Of a stretch of 64,000 bases of DNA, positions 44,661-54,230 are shown in pieces. The notes under the pieces were generated by a model. The model was not told the origin of the DNA, searched no databases, and saw nothing but the letters and a program-made list of their open reading frames with translations. The stretch covers positions 1-64,000 of the forward strand of contig JAWKUB010000003.1 in the NCBI GenBank assembly GCA_041398745.1, written 5' to 3'. The DNA is from JACKHO01 sp041398745. GTDB lineage: Bacteria > Planctomycetota > Planctomycetia > Planctomycetales > Planctomycetaceae. A program made the translations under genes and the position numbers. The first letter of the stretch is position 1. Each line of letters begins with the position of its first letter.

Positions 44661-44736
44661 TGGTCTGCCTTTGAAAATCTGATCCATGTGTTATGAAGGT
44701 TTCAACTGCCCTTGATGGGCTGAGGAGACCTTTGAG

Positions 44737-45024
44737 ATGACGAAGAAACGACGGAAGCGGCACACGCCGGAGCAGATTGTAAAGAAGCTGCGGGACGCCG
44801 ACACTATGCTCAACGCCGGTCAGGATGAGGCGGCGGTGTTGCAGGCTCTGGAGATCAGTGAGGCGACACTGGCGAGATGGCGGAAGCAGTATGGCGGCAT
44901 GAAGTCCGAGGAGGCGAAACGTTTGAAGGAACTGGAAGAAGAGAACAAACGCCTCAAGGAAATCGTGGCCGAGAAGGAATTGGACATCAGAATGCTCAAG
45001 CACGTGGCATCAAAAAACTGGTAA
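44737..45024 (+). CDS. IS3-family OrfA (helix-turn-helix protein)
   Basis: 95 residues. HTH_Tnp_1-type start (KRRKRHTPEQIVKKLRDAD), then a leucine-zipper region (EEAKRLKELEEENKRLKEIVAEKE split over residues 60-85). Near its end the slippery heptamer A-AAA-AAC (45012-45018) lies in the right phase for -1 frameshifting into orfB, the known way IS3 elements make OrfAB transposase. Confidence 0.92.
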   Translation: MTKKRRKRHTPEQIVKKLRDADTMLNAGQDEAAVLQALEISEATLARWRKQYGGMKSEEAKRLKELEEENKRLKEIVAEKELDIRMLKHVASKNW

Positions 45025-45913
45025 GCCCTTCTCGAAAACGCATCGCGGTGCAGCAGCTCCAGGAGGAGTTTGACGTCTCCCAGCGTCGAGCCTGTGACGT
45101 GCTGGACCAGCCACGCAGCACACAGCGTTATGAGCCTCAGCCTCGCCATGATGAAATGGCTCTGGTGAAAGCGATGCTCAAGTTGGTGAGGCAGCGTCCC
45201 CGTTTCGGCTATCGCCGAATTGGACGCCTGCTGCGTTGTGACGGTTGGCGAGTGAGTGACACGCGCGTGTACCGTCTGTGGCGTCGAGAAGGGCTGAAAG
45301 TCCCCCAAAAGAAGCGAAAGAAGCGTCGTCTGGGAACCAGTGAGAATGGTTGCCATCGACGCCGAGCCGAGTTCAAGAACCATGTCTGGTGCTGGGACTT
45401 TGCGTTTGATTACACGACCAATGGCGTGACGTTGAAGTGGCTCTCGATCATCGACGAGTACACCAGAGAGTGTGTGGCCCTGAATGTTGATCGCAGCGTT
45501 ACCAGCGAAGATGTCATCAACACCTTGGCCAGGCTGTTTTCCGAAAGAGGAGTTCCCCAATGTATTCGTAGCGACAATGGCCCGGAGTTCATCGCGAATT
45601 CGATTCGTCACTGGCTGACGAAACTCAAGGTGGAAACGTTGTACATCCAGCCGGGTTCTCCCTGGGAGAATGGCTACGCCGAGAGCTTCCACAGTCGCTG
45701 CGCGATGAATTTCTGGCGATGGAAGAATTCGAAAGTCTCCAGGCCGCACGCACCCTGACTGCCGCCTGGAGGGATGATTACAATCACCACCGCCCCCACA
45801 GTTCGCTGGACTACCAGACCCCAGCCGACTTCGCGACGCGGTGTGTTGTTTCCGTTCGGCCTACGGCCTCACTCCAACAACACACCGGAGATTCCCTAAC
45901 CCAACCTTCATAA
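45012..45913 (+). pseudogene. IS3-family OrfB transposase, broken by a frameshift near 45696
   Basis: Read in the -1 frame from the slippery site: GIKKLVSPSRKRIAVQQLQ, then the rve-type DDE core with WDFAFDY, SDNGPEFIAN and the ENGYAESFHSR segment. At about 45696 one base is missing: the frame continues wrongly to a stop at 45758, while LRDEFLAMEEFESLQ and HHRPHSSLDYQTPADF continue in the next frame to 45913. With the catalytic Glu just before the break, this copy is probably inactive unless the base is a sequencing error. Confidence 0.85.
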
Positions 45914-45942
45914 CCCCTGGTACAACTTTTCCAGGCATCCCA

Positions 45943-46444
45943 GCACGTAGTTTCGCCACATCCAAATGCGATGCGCCGCAAACTGCCGCTTCACTGCGAG
46001 CCTCCATCCCCTGAAGGCCGTCGCACCGGTGACGAGTGAGAGCAAGGAAAACCCGAGTTTGACAAAGACATCCCCCTTGGCATGCAGAGCCATCCAGAAT
46101 CCACTGGGCAGAATGACGAGCAGCACACTGGCCACCTGAATTCTGCCGAGCCACGAGTGCCAGCGAGGAAAGCGGGAACGGAACTTATCGCTGACAAGCA
46201 GCAACCCCGCGAGGAGCGTCCAGGGGCCAAACAGCAAGTGAGGATAGAACGCCCACTGGTACAATCCGGAGAAGTACGCCTTCCGTCCCCGCAGAAACTC
46301 GGAGTTGAAATCTGGTGGGAGGTAGTTGACGTATCCCGCCAAAATTTCGGCGGTCACCTTCAGAATAATGACCACCGTAGCCAGCCGCAGGAGCGCCAGC
46401 AGGTTCCATTTTATTGCAGGAACGTGGTGACCGGCGGTGTCCAT
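45943..46444 (-). pseudogene. N-terminal part of a DUF2306-like membrane protein, interrupted by IS3
   Basis: About 167 native residues with four TM-like segments and the AAHRIWMWRNYVL block characteristic of DUF2306 (HxxWMxRxY). Translation then runs into the IS end (GCLEKLYQGL, stop at 45908). The remainder is at 44457-44660. Function of the family is unknown. Confidence 0.8.
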
Positions 46445-46516
46445 TTGTCGGCGCTCCCAGTTTGATTGCGAAAAACCTCCGCACTCAATACGCCGAAAGC
46501 GATTTCAGTTCAAGAA

Positions 46517-48937
46517 CTATTCTTCCGGCGACGTAGATTCCTCTGGGGCTGCGGCCTCATCGGCAGATTGTTTGAGCAGGACTTGGACTCTCTGTTCAAG
46601 ATCATTTGTCCAAGCCTGCACTTTGCTTGACTCCAAGGTGGTTGGTGCAATCCAGAGCTTGGCCCGGAATGCCAATCTTCCGGGATACTTTTCCAAGTCA
46701 CGATGTGAAATTGGAATATGAAGCGTATATGTGCCTGTGACTCCATCTTCGTAGTTGGAGCGAATCTCGTCGTCTGGCGGCACCGCGTTGATGTAAACTT
46801 TGCGCACACAGGGAATTGTTGTGCCGTCATCGAGTCGCAGGAAGACATCAACCGCCGTCCACTTTGCGGGAGTCCAGTTTGGGTCATGGGAGACCGTAAG
46901 TTGTTCAGTGCGCGTGGTCGTGGCGACTGGTGTTGTCCGGTGCGGTCCGGGCAAAGTTGCAGGGCGAGTTTGCATCAGGCGTCGAAGCAGATCTGTGTCG
47001 ATCTCTTTCGCCGGATTCCGTCGAGCCTGCATTCCCGTGGGCCTGATGAAAACTTCGGCGGCACGACAGAATTCGTCAAGCAAGATCTTCTCCTGCGGCG
47101 TCACTGCAACCACAATCTGATTCGAATTATTGAACGAAGAAATGACGTCAACATTGGCGACCAGCACGTGTTCTTCCGGCGTCACCGATCCAGAGTCATT
47201 GACCGTCACCCCCTGCCAGACGAGGTCGTAGCCAGCTTGCTCGCGGTTGATAATTTCGGTTTCGCACTGGGCGGCGACGGTGGCAAATGTCATTTCCGCA
47301 GGCAGTCGACTGATGAGAGCGGCTCGCATGAGGTCAAGTTGGAAGTGTGGCATTTCTGGAAGTGTGAACTCCACGGGCGACTCCAAGCCAACCAAATACA
47401 GTCCATTCGACGCTCCCGGAGAATACCCGCCGCCTAATCCGCCACCACTGTACGGGGCCATCCCATAGCCTTCGCCCCCTGACATGCCTCCATATCCTTC
47501 CGCCCCAGATGTTGCCTGGTCGCCAGCTCCAATTCCCAACGTGTGCCGCAGTAATTGCTCTGACAGCTTTCCGATGGGCGCTGTCGGTTGGATGTCCGAC
47601 GTCGCGGTGTTGCCAGGACCGTAGGGATTTCCACCTCCGGGATAGCCAGCTTCCCCTGGACCGAAATAATCCCCACCATATCCATTGTTGCTTTCCTTGT
47701 ACTCCCAGTTGTTCAGCAACCAGTACTCCCCACTGTTGGAGTCGGGAACTGGCACTGCCACGTATGACGCCATTTGATAGTAACTTCCAACCGGCCAGGA
47801 GTCGGTGGCATCAAACTGTCCACTCGAAAGGGCCTGCTGAAGTTCGGGAATGGCCACGTGAGCGAATGCCGCTCGACCAGGACCGCCTCTGAGCGTTGCG
47901 TGCTTCTTTGCTGCCTTGAAGTTCTGCTCTCCAAACGACGGGAGTGGCACAACATCGCCCGCCTGATTTGCAGCCACATAACGAATTATCTGTCCGGAAG
48001 GCTTCCAGCCTTCATACTGAAATCCGAATCCGTTCTCACCGCTCAACATGTAGTAGATGGTCCAAACTTGCTTTTCAATGGGAATGTCCGAATTGAGTGA
48101 CAACGCCCGATGAATGTGTTGCCGCGTTTCGGGAGCAAGGGTTTGTACCTGCCCCGCCGGTGCTTCCAACTTGACTGGCATTTCACCATTTCCCTTTGGG
48201 CAGACAACTCGCACGGTCTTGTCCTGTCCCGGTCGCACCGACACTGTCATAGTCTTGGTAAATCCATTTGGGGTGTAAGAATTGAGTACATACTGTCCAT
48301 AGAGCACCTGGCCGAAATCGATGCGGCCTGTGGCGTCCGTCACTTCTTCTGAGGGAGGAATTCCAGCGGTGTTCTTGGAGAAAGTGCTGAGTGAAACTTC
48401 CACACCCTCAAGTGGCGTTTCTTCATCATCAGCACTGACGCACACGACCGACAAGTTGTTCCACTCGGCAGGCTGTGGCGCGACGACGGCCTGAGGCTGT
48501 TGCCGCACACGCGAAAGCTCGTCCATGAGTTGCTTCTGCATGCTTCTTGATTCGTCGAGCTGCGCATTCAACTGCGCCCGGGAATTGCGCAGTTCTCCCC
48601 ACATCAGGAAGAACATGCCGACCACGACTAGAACACCGACGACCACAGAAATCGTTTGCACGCGCTGAGACATGACTTTCTCCCACATGGCATCCCACCA
48701 GAGCTGGCAGGCAATTTGAACAGGGTTACCGAACCGTTCGATGACCCGACCGCGAGCAATCTGCTCGGCTTCTTCTGTTTCGAAACGTCCTTCACACGCC
48801 ATCCGCCGCTGCTCGTCGCTCAAGGCACACTGCAAGTGATCGGCCAACTCATCCAGAATGTCCTGACGCAGGTTTTCCGGTTCCCCCGGCTGCGGCTCGG
48901 GCAACTCAGCAGCAAGATCTTCAGGCGTCAGCGACAT
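46517..48937 (-). CDS. Large single-TM protein with a permease-prefix-like N-terminus and carboxypeptidase-regulatory-like domain
   Basis: 806 residues. Residues 1-90 are a helical cytosolic segment (DILDELADHLQCALSDEQRR...) of the kind found in PadR-linked permease prefix proteins; TM about 94-113 (ISVVVGVLVVVGMFFLMW); coiled coil about 115-145; a Ig-like/CarboxypepD_reg-like module about 158-260; a Gly/Tyr-rich stretch in 430-520; and a secretin/T2SS-like region DVISSFNNSNQIVVAVTP. The PadR gene 49 bp upstream, same strand, is its probable regulator. A planctomycete-type envelope sensor, function unknown. Confidence 0.65.
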   Translation of the reverse strand: MSLTPEDLAAELPEPQPGEPENLRQDILDELADHLQCALSDEQRRMACEGRFETEEAEQIARGRVIERFGNPVQIACQLWWDAMWEKVMSQRVQTISVVVGVLVVVGMFFLMWGELRNSRAQLNAQLDESRSMQKQLMDELSRVRQQPQAVVAPQPAEWNNLSVVCVSADDEETPLEGVEVSLSTFSKNTAGIPPSEEVTDATGRIDFGQVLYGQYVLNSYTPNGFTKTMTVSVRPGQDKTVRVVCPKGNGEMPVKLEAPAGQVQTLAPETRQHIHRALSLNSDIPIEKQVWTIYYMLSGENGFGFQYEGWKPSGQIIRYVAANQAGDVVPLPSFGEQNFKAAKKHATLRGGPGRAAFAHVAIPELQQALSSGQFDATDSWPVGSYYQMASYVAVPVPDSNSGEYWLLNNWEYKESNNGYGGDYFGPGEAGYPGGGNPYGPGNTATSDIQPTAPIGKLSEQLLRHTLGIGAGDQATSGAEGYGGMSGGEGYGMAPYSGGGLGGGYSPGASNGLYLVGLESPVEFTLPEMPHFQLDLMRAALISRLPAEMTFATVAAQCETEIINREQAGYDLVWQGVTVNDSGSVTPEEHVLVANVDVISSFNNSNQIVVAVTPQEKILLDEFCRAAEVFIRPTGMQARRNPAKEIDTDLLRRLMQTRPATLPGPHRTTPVATTTRTEQLTVSHDPNWTPAKWTAVDVFLRLDDGTTIPCVRKVYINAVPPDDEIRSNYEDGVTGTYTLHIPISHRDLEKYPGRLAFRAKLWIAPTTLESSKVQAWTNDLEQRVQVLLKQSADEAAAPEESTSPEE

Positions 48938-48985
48938 ACGTTTGTGCTCCTGTTCGTGTGCAAATTGCCAGTTCCGTCCCGAGGA

Positions 48986-49312
48986 TCAACCCATTTGCAG
49001 ACCGAGCACGCCGTTCACAGCTTTGGAGAATTCCCTCCACTCCTTGCGGCGGGCATCGAGCACCGCACTTCCCTCCACGGTAATGCGGTAATACTTGCGG
49101 CGACGCCCCTCGGCTGTTTCCCAGTACGACTCCACCAGCTTCTGTCGCTCCAGCCGATGCAGTGCCGGATACAGGCTCCCTTCCTTCAGTTCAAACTCGC
49201 CCCGCGAACGTTCCCGCACGGTTTGCGTAATTGAATACCCGTACGAAGCGGACCGGGAAAGGGTTTCCAGAATGAGCATTTCCAGAAAACCGTTCAGCAG
49301 CTTGCTGTCCAT
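48986..49312 (-). CDS. PadR-family transcriptional regulator
   Basis: 108 residues from the ATG at 49312 (MDSKLLNGFLEMLILETLS), with GGAGG 10 nt upstream; a 5-residue-longer start is less likely. PadR winged helix: SYGYSITQTVRERS, EGSLYPALHRLERQKLVESYW, RRKYYRITVEG. Such repressors commonly pair with the membrane protein gene just downstream. Confidence 0.93.
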   Translation of the reverse strand: MDSKLLNGFLEMLILETLSRSASYGYSITQTVRERSRGEFELKEGSLYPALHRLERQKLVESYWETAEGRRRKYYRITVEGSAVLDARRKEWREFSKAVNGVLGLQMG

Positions 49313-49644
49313 AACTCCAACCTCCAAGGCACTTACCTAGACGATCTATGCAACCAAAGCATAGACAGGCTATGCAATGGCGTCAAGGAGAATCCGAGAG
49401 AAAACACAGATCGAGGTGCAGGGTGGAGCGTGTTCCGCATTTCGGACACCACACCCATGCGACGCAAACGGCGTTCACGCGCAGGCCGAGCCCATCTCCA
49501 TGCGGAGACTCGTCCGCATCGAAGACTGCATCCTCAAGGGAGTGCGTCACAGCAATTCTTCGGCGCCGTGGTAATTCCTGATTGAACTGAGTATCTTCAG
49601 TTTCTGCAACAGCGAGTGTTCATCTTTAAACACAGGTTCGAGAC
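49313..49644. other. Divergent intergenic region
   Basis: No gene supported. It separates the PadR gene from the AIM24 pair and must contain both promoters. A TAGACAGGCTATGC/AGCATAGACAGGCTATGCAA stretch at about 49358-49378 could be a PadR operator, but no symmetric site is certain. Confidence 0.35.
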
Positions 49645-50301
49645 ATGCAATTCGAGATTGTGGGGAATCCCGACTACGGTGAATTGAAGGTTGTCCTGGA
49701 TGTCGGTGACGTTGTCCTTGCGGAAGCCGGGGCCATGAGCCGGATGAGCGGTGGACTCGAAATGCAGAGCCGCATGATGGGCGGCTTCCTGCAGGCCATT
49801 GCCAGAAAGCTCGTTGGTGGAGAGTCGCTGTTTGTCGGTGAATACACAGCCAAAGAAGAGCCCGGGTACGTAGCCTTTGCTCCAGGTGTTCCGGGTTGCG
49901 TACAGCACAGAAAGCTGAATGGCGACTCACTCATTCTCACCGCCGGCGCGTTCATGGCGTGTACACCAGACATTAACCTGAAACCAGTCTTTGGCGGATT
50001 CAAAGCACTGTTCTCGGGTGAAGGTGCGTTCTACCTCGAGGCCTCGGGAAAGGGCGAACTCTTCTTCAACGGCTATGGCGGGGTCATCGAGAAAGAAATC
50101 GATGGCGAGTACATTGTCGACACCGGACACGTCGTCGCCTGGGAACCTTCGCTCGACTACCAGATTACCGGAATGGGCGGCTGGAAGCAGACGTTATTCT
50201 CCGGCGAGGGGCTCGTGTTGCGATTTTCCGGACAGGGCAAAATCTGGGTCCAGACGCGAACCATGGGAAACATGGCCGGGTGGTTGCGGAAGTATTGCTA
50301 G
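49645..50301 (+). CDS. AIM24/TIGR00266-family protein 1
   Basis: 218 residues. Beta-rich with the family pattern: VLAEAGAMSRMSGGLEMQSRM, GGESLFVGEYTA, GAFMACTPDINL, FSGEGAFYLEASGKGELFFNGYG, IVDTGHVVAWE and FSGEGLVLRFSGQGKIWVQT. Function of the bacterial members is unknown. The next gene is a paralogue 48 bp downstream. Confidence 0.92.
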   Translation: MQFEIVGNPDYGELKVVLDVGDVVLAEAGAMSRMSGGLEMQSRMMGGFLQAIARKLVGGESLFVGEYTAKEEPGYVAFAPGVPGCVQHRKLNGDSLILTAGAFMACTPDINLKPVFGGFKALFSGEGAFYLEASGKGELFFNGYGGVIEKEIDGEYIVDTGHVVAWEPSLDYQITGMGGWKQTLFSGEGLVLRFSGQGKIWVQTRTMGNMAGWLRKYC

Positions 50302-50349
50302 CACCATTTGTCGTTCCCCGTGAGGATCACATAGCAGGAGACAGAATCA

Positions 50350-51033
50350 ATGCATGTCGATATTCAAAAGCAGGGCGCCTTCGCCTCCGCACTCATCAAA
50401 CTCAGTCCTGGTGATGAATTTGTTTCCGACGCCGGTGCCATGTACCGTTGTTCGACAAACGTCGACATCGATGTCACCACGAAGAGTCGAGGATCGGGTG
50501 GGTTCTTTGGCGGACTCAAGCGTTTGCTCTCCGGTGAAACGTTTTTCCTGTCGACGTATCGCATTACCGACTCAAATGTCGGCGAAGTAGGAATTGCCCC
50601 GACCCACATGGGCGAAATCTGGGCGATTGAAATGGACGGATCTGTCGACTGGATGTGTGCCGGCGGCAGCTACTTAGGCTCGACGCCGGGACTGCAACTG
50701 GACACCGAATTTCAGGGATTCAAAGGTTTCTTCTCTGGAGAAGCTCCCTTCTTCGTGCGTGTGAGCGGAAGGGGAACTTTGCTGGTCGCGGCCTTTGGTC
50801 GAATTTCCGAACAGAACCTTGATGGTGACATGATCATCGATACCGGACATGTCGTGGCCTTCGAAGACACCATGGAATACAAGCTCAGCAAGGCTGGCTC
50901 TTCCTGGTTCCAGTCCTTCCTCGCAGGAGAAGGGATTGTGCTGGATTTCGAAGGGGCAGGAAAAATCCTGACGCAGTCTCAGAACCTTAAGGACTTCGGC
51001 AAAGACCTCGGTCCCCGACTGCCGCCACGGTAA
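50350..51033 (+). CDS. AIM24/TIGR00266-family protein 2
   Basis: 227 residues, the same fold as its upstream neighbour (GDEFVSDAGAMYRCS, SGETFFLSTYR, SGEAPFFVRVSGRGTLLVAAFG, IIDTGHVVAFE, AGEGIVLDFEGAGKILTQS) but only moderately similar. Tandem genes imply an old duplication and perhaps a hetero-oligomer. A good GGAG site lies upstream. Confidence 0.92.
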   Translation: MHVDIQKQGAFASALIKLSPGDEFVSDAGAMYRCSTNVDIDVTTKSRGSGGFFGGLKRLLSGETFFLSTYRITDSNVGEVGIAPTHMGEIWAIEMDGSVDWMCAGGSYLGSTPGLQLDTEFQGFKGFFSGEAPFFVRVSGRGTLLVAAFGRISEQNLDGDMIIDTGHVVAFEDTMEYKLSKAGSSWFQSFLAGEGIVLDFEGAGKILTQSQNLKDFGKDLGPRLPPR

Positions 51034-51074
51034 GTTGCTCGTTGAACTCCCGGACACAGTGGAAGGAATCGGGA

Positions 51075-52340
51075 ATGCGCCGACGTGAGTTTGTCACCGC
51101 TTCACTGGCTGCTGGACTTGGATTCGGATTGCCGAGCGTCTTGTCAGCCGAACAGTCCCCCCGCACATTTCCAACTCGGATCATTACGTCGGGACCACGG
51201 CACCATTGGTTCGGGTACTACGACAAATTGCAGTTCGACCCCACGAACCGGTACGTGCTGTCGAATGAAGTCGCCTTCGAACACCGAACCCCCAATGCGG
51301 ATGACGCCATTCGCGTTGGCATGGTCGATTTAGAAGACGGCGACCGCTGGATTGAGCTGGGCGAAAGCCGGGCATGGGGCTGGCAGCAGGGCTGTATGCT
51401 GCAGTGGCGCCCAGGACATGGCCGTGAAGTCATCTGGAACGACCGTAAGGGGGACCAGTTTGTTTCGCACCTGCTCAATGTGGAAACCGATGAACACCGC
51501 GTGTTGCCTTCACCAGTTTACACACTCAGCAGCGATGGTTCTTTCGGACTCACGGCCGACTTCGCCCGTATTCAGGTCATGCGTCCCGGCTACGGCTATG
51601 TTGGCCTCGCAGACAAGTATGGTGATCAACTCGCCCCTAAAGACTCAGGCGTTTTCAAGGTCGATCTTGCAACGGGAAAAACGAGTCTCATTCTGTCGCT
51701 CGCCGACGTGGCGAAAATCCCATATCTCGGGCAGCCTCTGGAAGATGTTTGGCACTACTTTAATCACCTGCTGATTAGCCCCGATGACCAGCGGTTCATC
51801 GTCCTGCATCGTTGGCGCAAGCGCGACCCGAACACTGGTGAACCCTCAGGCGGTTTCACGACTCGCATGCTCACAGCAAACATCGATGGCAGTGACTTGT
51901 TCGTCCTCGACCCTTCCGGCTACACGTCTCACTTCATTTGGCGCGATCCCCAGCACATTTGCATGTGGACTCGTCCTGAAGGAAAACCCGACGGATTTTA
52001 CCTGTATCAGGACAAGACCCGACACATCGAGGCCGTTGGGGCGGACGTCATGACGCGGAACGGACACAACACCTACTTGCCGCAAACGAACACCGACTGG
52101 ATTCTCAACGACACGTACCCGGACAAGGACCGAATGCAGCGGCCCTACCTGTACCATGTTCCCTCGGGAAAGCAGGTCTGGCTGGGCGAGTTCCTTTCGC
52201 CAAAGGTGTACACTGGCGAATGGCGGTGCGACACGCATCCCCGCAGCAGCAATGACGGCCGACTCGTCTGCGTCGATTCCCCAACGGCCGACGCCGGACG
52301 CCAGCTTCATCTCATTGATGTCAGTGAGCTTCTCGCGTGA
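51075..52340 (+). CDS. Tat-exported beta-propeller-like protein
   Basis: 421 residues from ATG 51075. A twin-arginine signal (MRRREFVTASLAAGLGFGLP, cut after LSA) is followed by a repeated beta-strand pattern (HHWFGYYDKLQFDPTNRYVL, VWHYFNHLLISPDDQRFIV, PHPRSSNDGRLVCVDSP-like) typical of 7-bladed propellers related to oligogalacturonate lyase or TolB-like proteins. Its stop overlaps the next gene's GTG start (GTGA). Confidence 0.7.
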   Translation: MRRREFVTASLAAGLGFGLPSVLSAEQSPRTFPTRIITSGPRHHWFGYYDKLQFDPTNRYVLSNEVAFEHRTPNADDAIRVGMVDLEDGDRWIELGESRAWGWQQGCMLQWRPGHGREVIWNDRKGDQFVSHLLNVETDEHRVLPSPVYTLSSDGSFGLTADFARIQVMRPGYGYVGLADKYGDQLAPKDSGVFKVDLATGKTSLILSLADVAKIPYLGQPLEDVWHYFNHLLISPDDQRFIVLHRWRKRDPNTGEPSGGFTTRMLTANIDGSDLFVLDPSGYTSHFIWRDPQHICMWTRPEGKPDGFYLYQDKTRHIEAVGADVMTRNGHNTYLPQTNTDWILNDTYPDKDRMQRPYLYHVPSGKQVWLGEFLSPKVYTGEWRCDTHPRSSNDGRLVCVDSPTADAGRQLHLIDVSELLA

Positions 52341-53218
52341 CGTCGACCGACTGGAATCTTCCGGACGTCAGCACGTTGTGCGGTCAACTCGAAGCCGCCT
52401 GCCTGCTCGAAGCCGCTGCCCCCAAAGCGGGCAACGTACATCCCGGCGCGTCGTTTGCTGACCTCAACTTTTCGGACTTCGTTACCTCAGCACGCGTTGC
52501 CTCGCACATCCTCGCTAAGACGAGAGAGGTGGGAGTCGGAAAGTCCATTCGCCTCGCCGCCGAAGCAACGTACAATGCGGTGGGCAAGAACACCAACCTC
52601 GGCATTCTCCTGCTGTTGGGACCATTGGCCGCTGTGCCGTCCACACAGGATTTGAAGCCCGGTATCAAGTCCGTCCTGGACGCGTTGACGGTTGAGGACA
52701 GTCGCGAAGTCTTTGTTGCCATCCGGTGCCTGACTCCTGGCGGCATGGGAAATGTTGACCAGCAGGATGTCTTCCGGGAGCCGACACAACCACTCGTCGA
52801 CATTATGCAGTTGGCCGCCAACCGCGATTCAGTTGCCCGGCAATATGTCACCGGTTTTCATGACGTACTCACCTTCGGCGTCGATTCATTGCGAAGGTGG
52901 ACGGCAGGTGGTGCGGACTGGCAGACCGCAATTGTCGGCAGTCAACTCGACTGGCTGGCCGCACATCCCGACACACTCATCGCCCGCAAACTGGGTGTCG
53001 ACCACGCACACCAGGCCTCCCATCAAGCGAAGGCGGTACTCGCCAGCGGCTGGCCCCACACGGATGCAGCACGGCACCAATTCCTGGGGTTCGACGCCTG
53101 GCTCCGCGCCGATGGTCACAAAAGAAATCCCGGAACCACTGCCGACCTCATTGCGGCTGCGGTCTTCGTCATGCTTCGAAAGGGATACTGGACAAAGAGC
53201 AACTTTACCTCTTACTGA
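52337..53218 (+). CDS. CitG/MdcB-family triphosphoribosyl-dephospho-CoA synthase-like protein
   Basis: 293 residues from a GTG overlapping the previous stop. Family blocks: LEAAAPKAGNVHPGASF, NTNLGILLLLGPLA, HAHQASHQAK and GTTADLIAAAVFVMLR. Known members make the prosthetic-group precursor of citrate or malonate decarboxylase; no such decarboxylase is near, and in this context it may act in another cofactor or be a member of the archaeal/planctomycete-like subgroup found near C1 genes. Confidence 0.85.
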   Translation: MTSTDWNLPDVSTLCGQLEAACLLEAAAPKAGNVHPGASFADLNFSDFVTSARVASHILAKTREVGVGKSIRLAAEATYNAVGKNTNLGILLLLGPLAAVPSTQDLKPGIKSVLDALTVEDSREVFVAIRCLTPGGMGNVDQQDVFREPTQPLVDIMQLAANRDSVARQYVTGFHDVLTFGVDSLRRWTAGGADWQTAIVGSQLDWLAAHPDTLIARKLGVDHAHQASHQAKAVLASGWPHTDAARHQFLGFDAWLRADGHKRNPGTTADLIAAAVFVMLRKGYWTKSNFTSY

Positions 53219-53284
53219 GGGAGCGAATGCCCTGCCCCGTGCACCGCTGGTGTTGCCTTGCCACCGTTGATACGCTTGTTCGCT

Positions 53285-53385
53285 TGGAGGCACTTTCAAA
53301 ACCCGGTGGTACAGACATTCCTGTCTGTGTTTTCCCAAAACGTACTTCGCAGACTGTAAGGATTTGAAACAACCTCGATTGATTT
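53285..53385 (+). repeat. Dispersed ~100-bp repeat, copy 1
   Basis: Core CCCGGTGGTACAGACATTCC with the CAGACA-TTCC-TGTCTG hairpin, preceded by GGAGGCACTTTCAAAA and followed by AAGGATTTGAAACAACCTC. Related copy at 55012-55112, same orientation. Confidence 0.75.
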
Positions 53386-53409
53386 GGTCGCCAAAGTAGA
53401 ATTGCCGCA

Positions 53410-54189
53410 ATGGATACCCCACTGGACTTGGAACAATTTCTGGAAGACGGCTATCTGGTTGTTGATGGTTTACTCGATGATTCCGAAGTGGATTTGTTGA
53501 GTCGCATCGCCCGGGCCGACTGTGCGCTACAACGCCTCGCCTACGGACGGGAAGATGCCGACGGAGTGGCCGTAGTATTGAGTGTGCGAAACGACCTCGT
53601 CGACGACTACTACAGTGCTATTGCACGCAGCCAACGCATTGTGGAACCCATGACTTCGCTCCTCGGCGACGAAGTGTATCACTACCACCATAAGCTCATT
53701 CTCAAGGAACCACGGGTCGGCGGTGCCTGGGAGTGGCATCAGGACTATGGCTACTGGTATGACAATGGCTGCCTGTATCCCGACATGGGCAGCTGCCTCA
53801 TTGCCATTGATCGCGCGACGCAGGAGAACGGATGTCTGCAGGTGTTGCGAGGCTCACACCAAATGGGGCGCTTCAATCATGGTGCGATCGGTGCTCAAAC
53901 CGGAGCCGACCTGGAACGCGTTGAAGCCGCTAAGGCGCGATGTGAGTTAGTACACGTGGAACTGGCCCCCGGTTCAGCCGTCATGTTTCACTCGAATTTG
54001 CTGCACCGGTCAGACCGCAACACCAGTGAACATCCCCGCTGGGCGTTGATTTGTTGCTACAACACCCGTAGAAACGATCCCTACAAACCAGGTCGTCACC
54101 CGAACTACTCCCCGTTAGACATCTTTGACGACACACAACTTCGCGATGCTGGTGAGCGACACGCACAGCGACTCGAACTCCCCTGCTGA
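53410..54189 (+). CDS. Phytanoyl-CoA dioxygenase (PhyH)-family oxygenase
   Basis: 259 residues. Fe(II)/2-oxoglutarate oxygenase with the HxD ligands in WHQDYGYWY, the distal His in LLHRSDRN, and Arg/2-oxoglutarate-type residues in HPRWALICCYN. The planctomycete genomes I know are rich in this family. Substrate unknown. It is followed by a HpcH/HpaI aldolase-like gene. Confidence 0.9.
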   Translation: MDTPLDLEQFLEDGYLVVDGLLDDSEVDLLSRIARADCALQRLAYGREDADGVAVVLSVRNDLVDDYYSAIARSQRIVEPMTSLLGDEVYHYHHKLILKEPRVGGAWEWHQDYGYWYDNGCLYPDMGSCLIAIDRATQENGCLQVLRGSHQMGRFNHGAIGAQTGADLERVEAAKARCELVHVELAPGSAVMFHSNLLHRSDRNTSEHPRWALICCYNTRRNDPYKPGRHPNYSPLDIFDDTQLRDAGERHAQRLELPC

Positions 54190-54230
54190 CCTACCATTCC
54201 ACCACCACTCGATTCACTACTGAAAACAGG

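Larger units (their letters stand above)
44661..45942 (+). mobile_element. IS3-family insertion sequence (1282 bp) with GCAC target duplication
   Basis: Ends pair imperfectly over about 40 bp: left TGGTCTGCCTTTGAAAAT... to GTTATGAAGGTT, right (reverse complement) TGGGATGCCTGGAAAAG... to GTTATGAAGGTT. The flanking GCAC is present at 44657-44660 and 45943-45946. It carries orfA and orfB in the IS3 arrangement. It interrupts a DUF2306-like gene. Confidence 0.9.
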
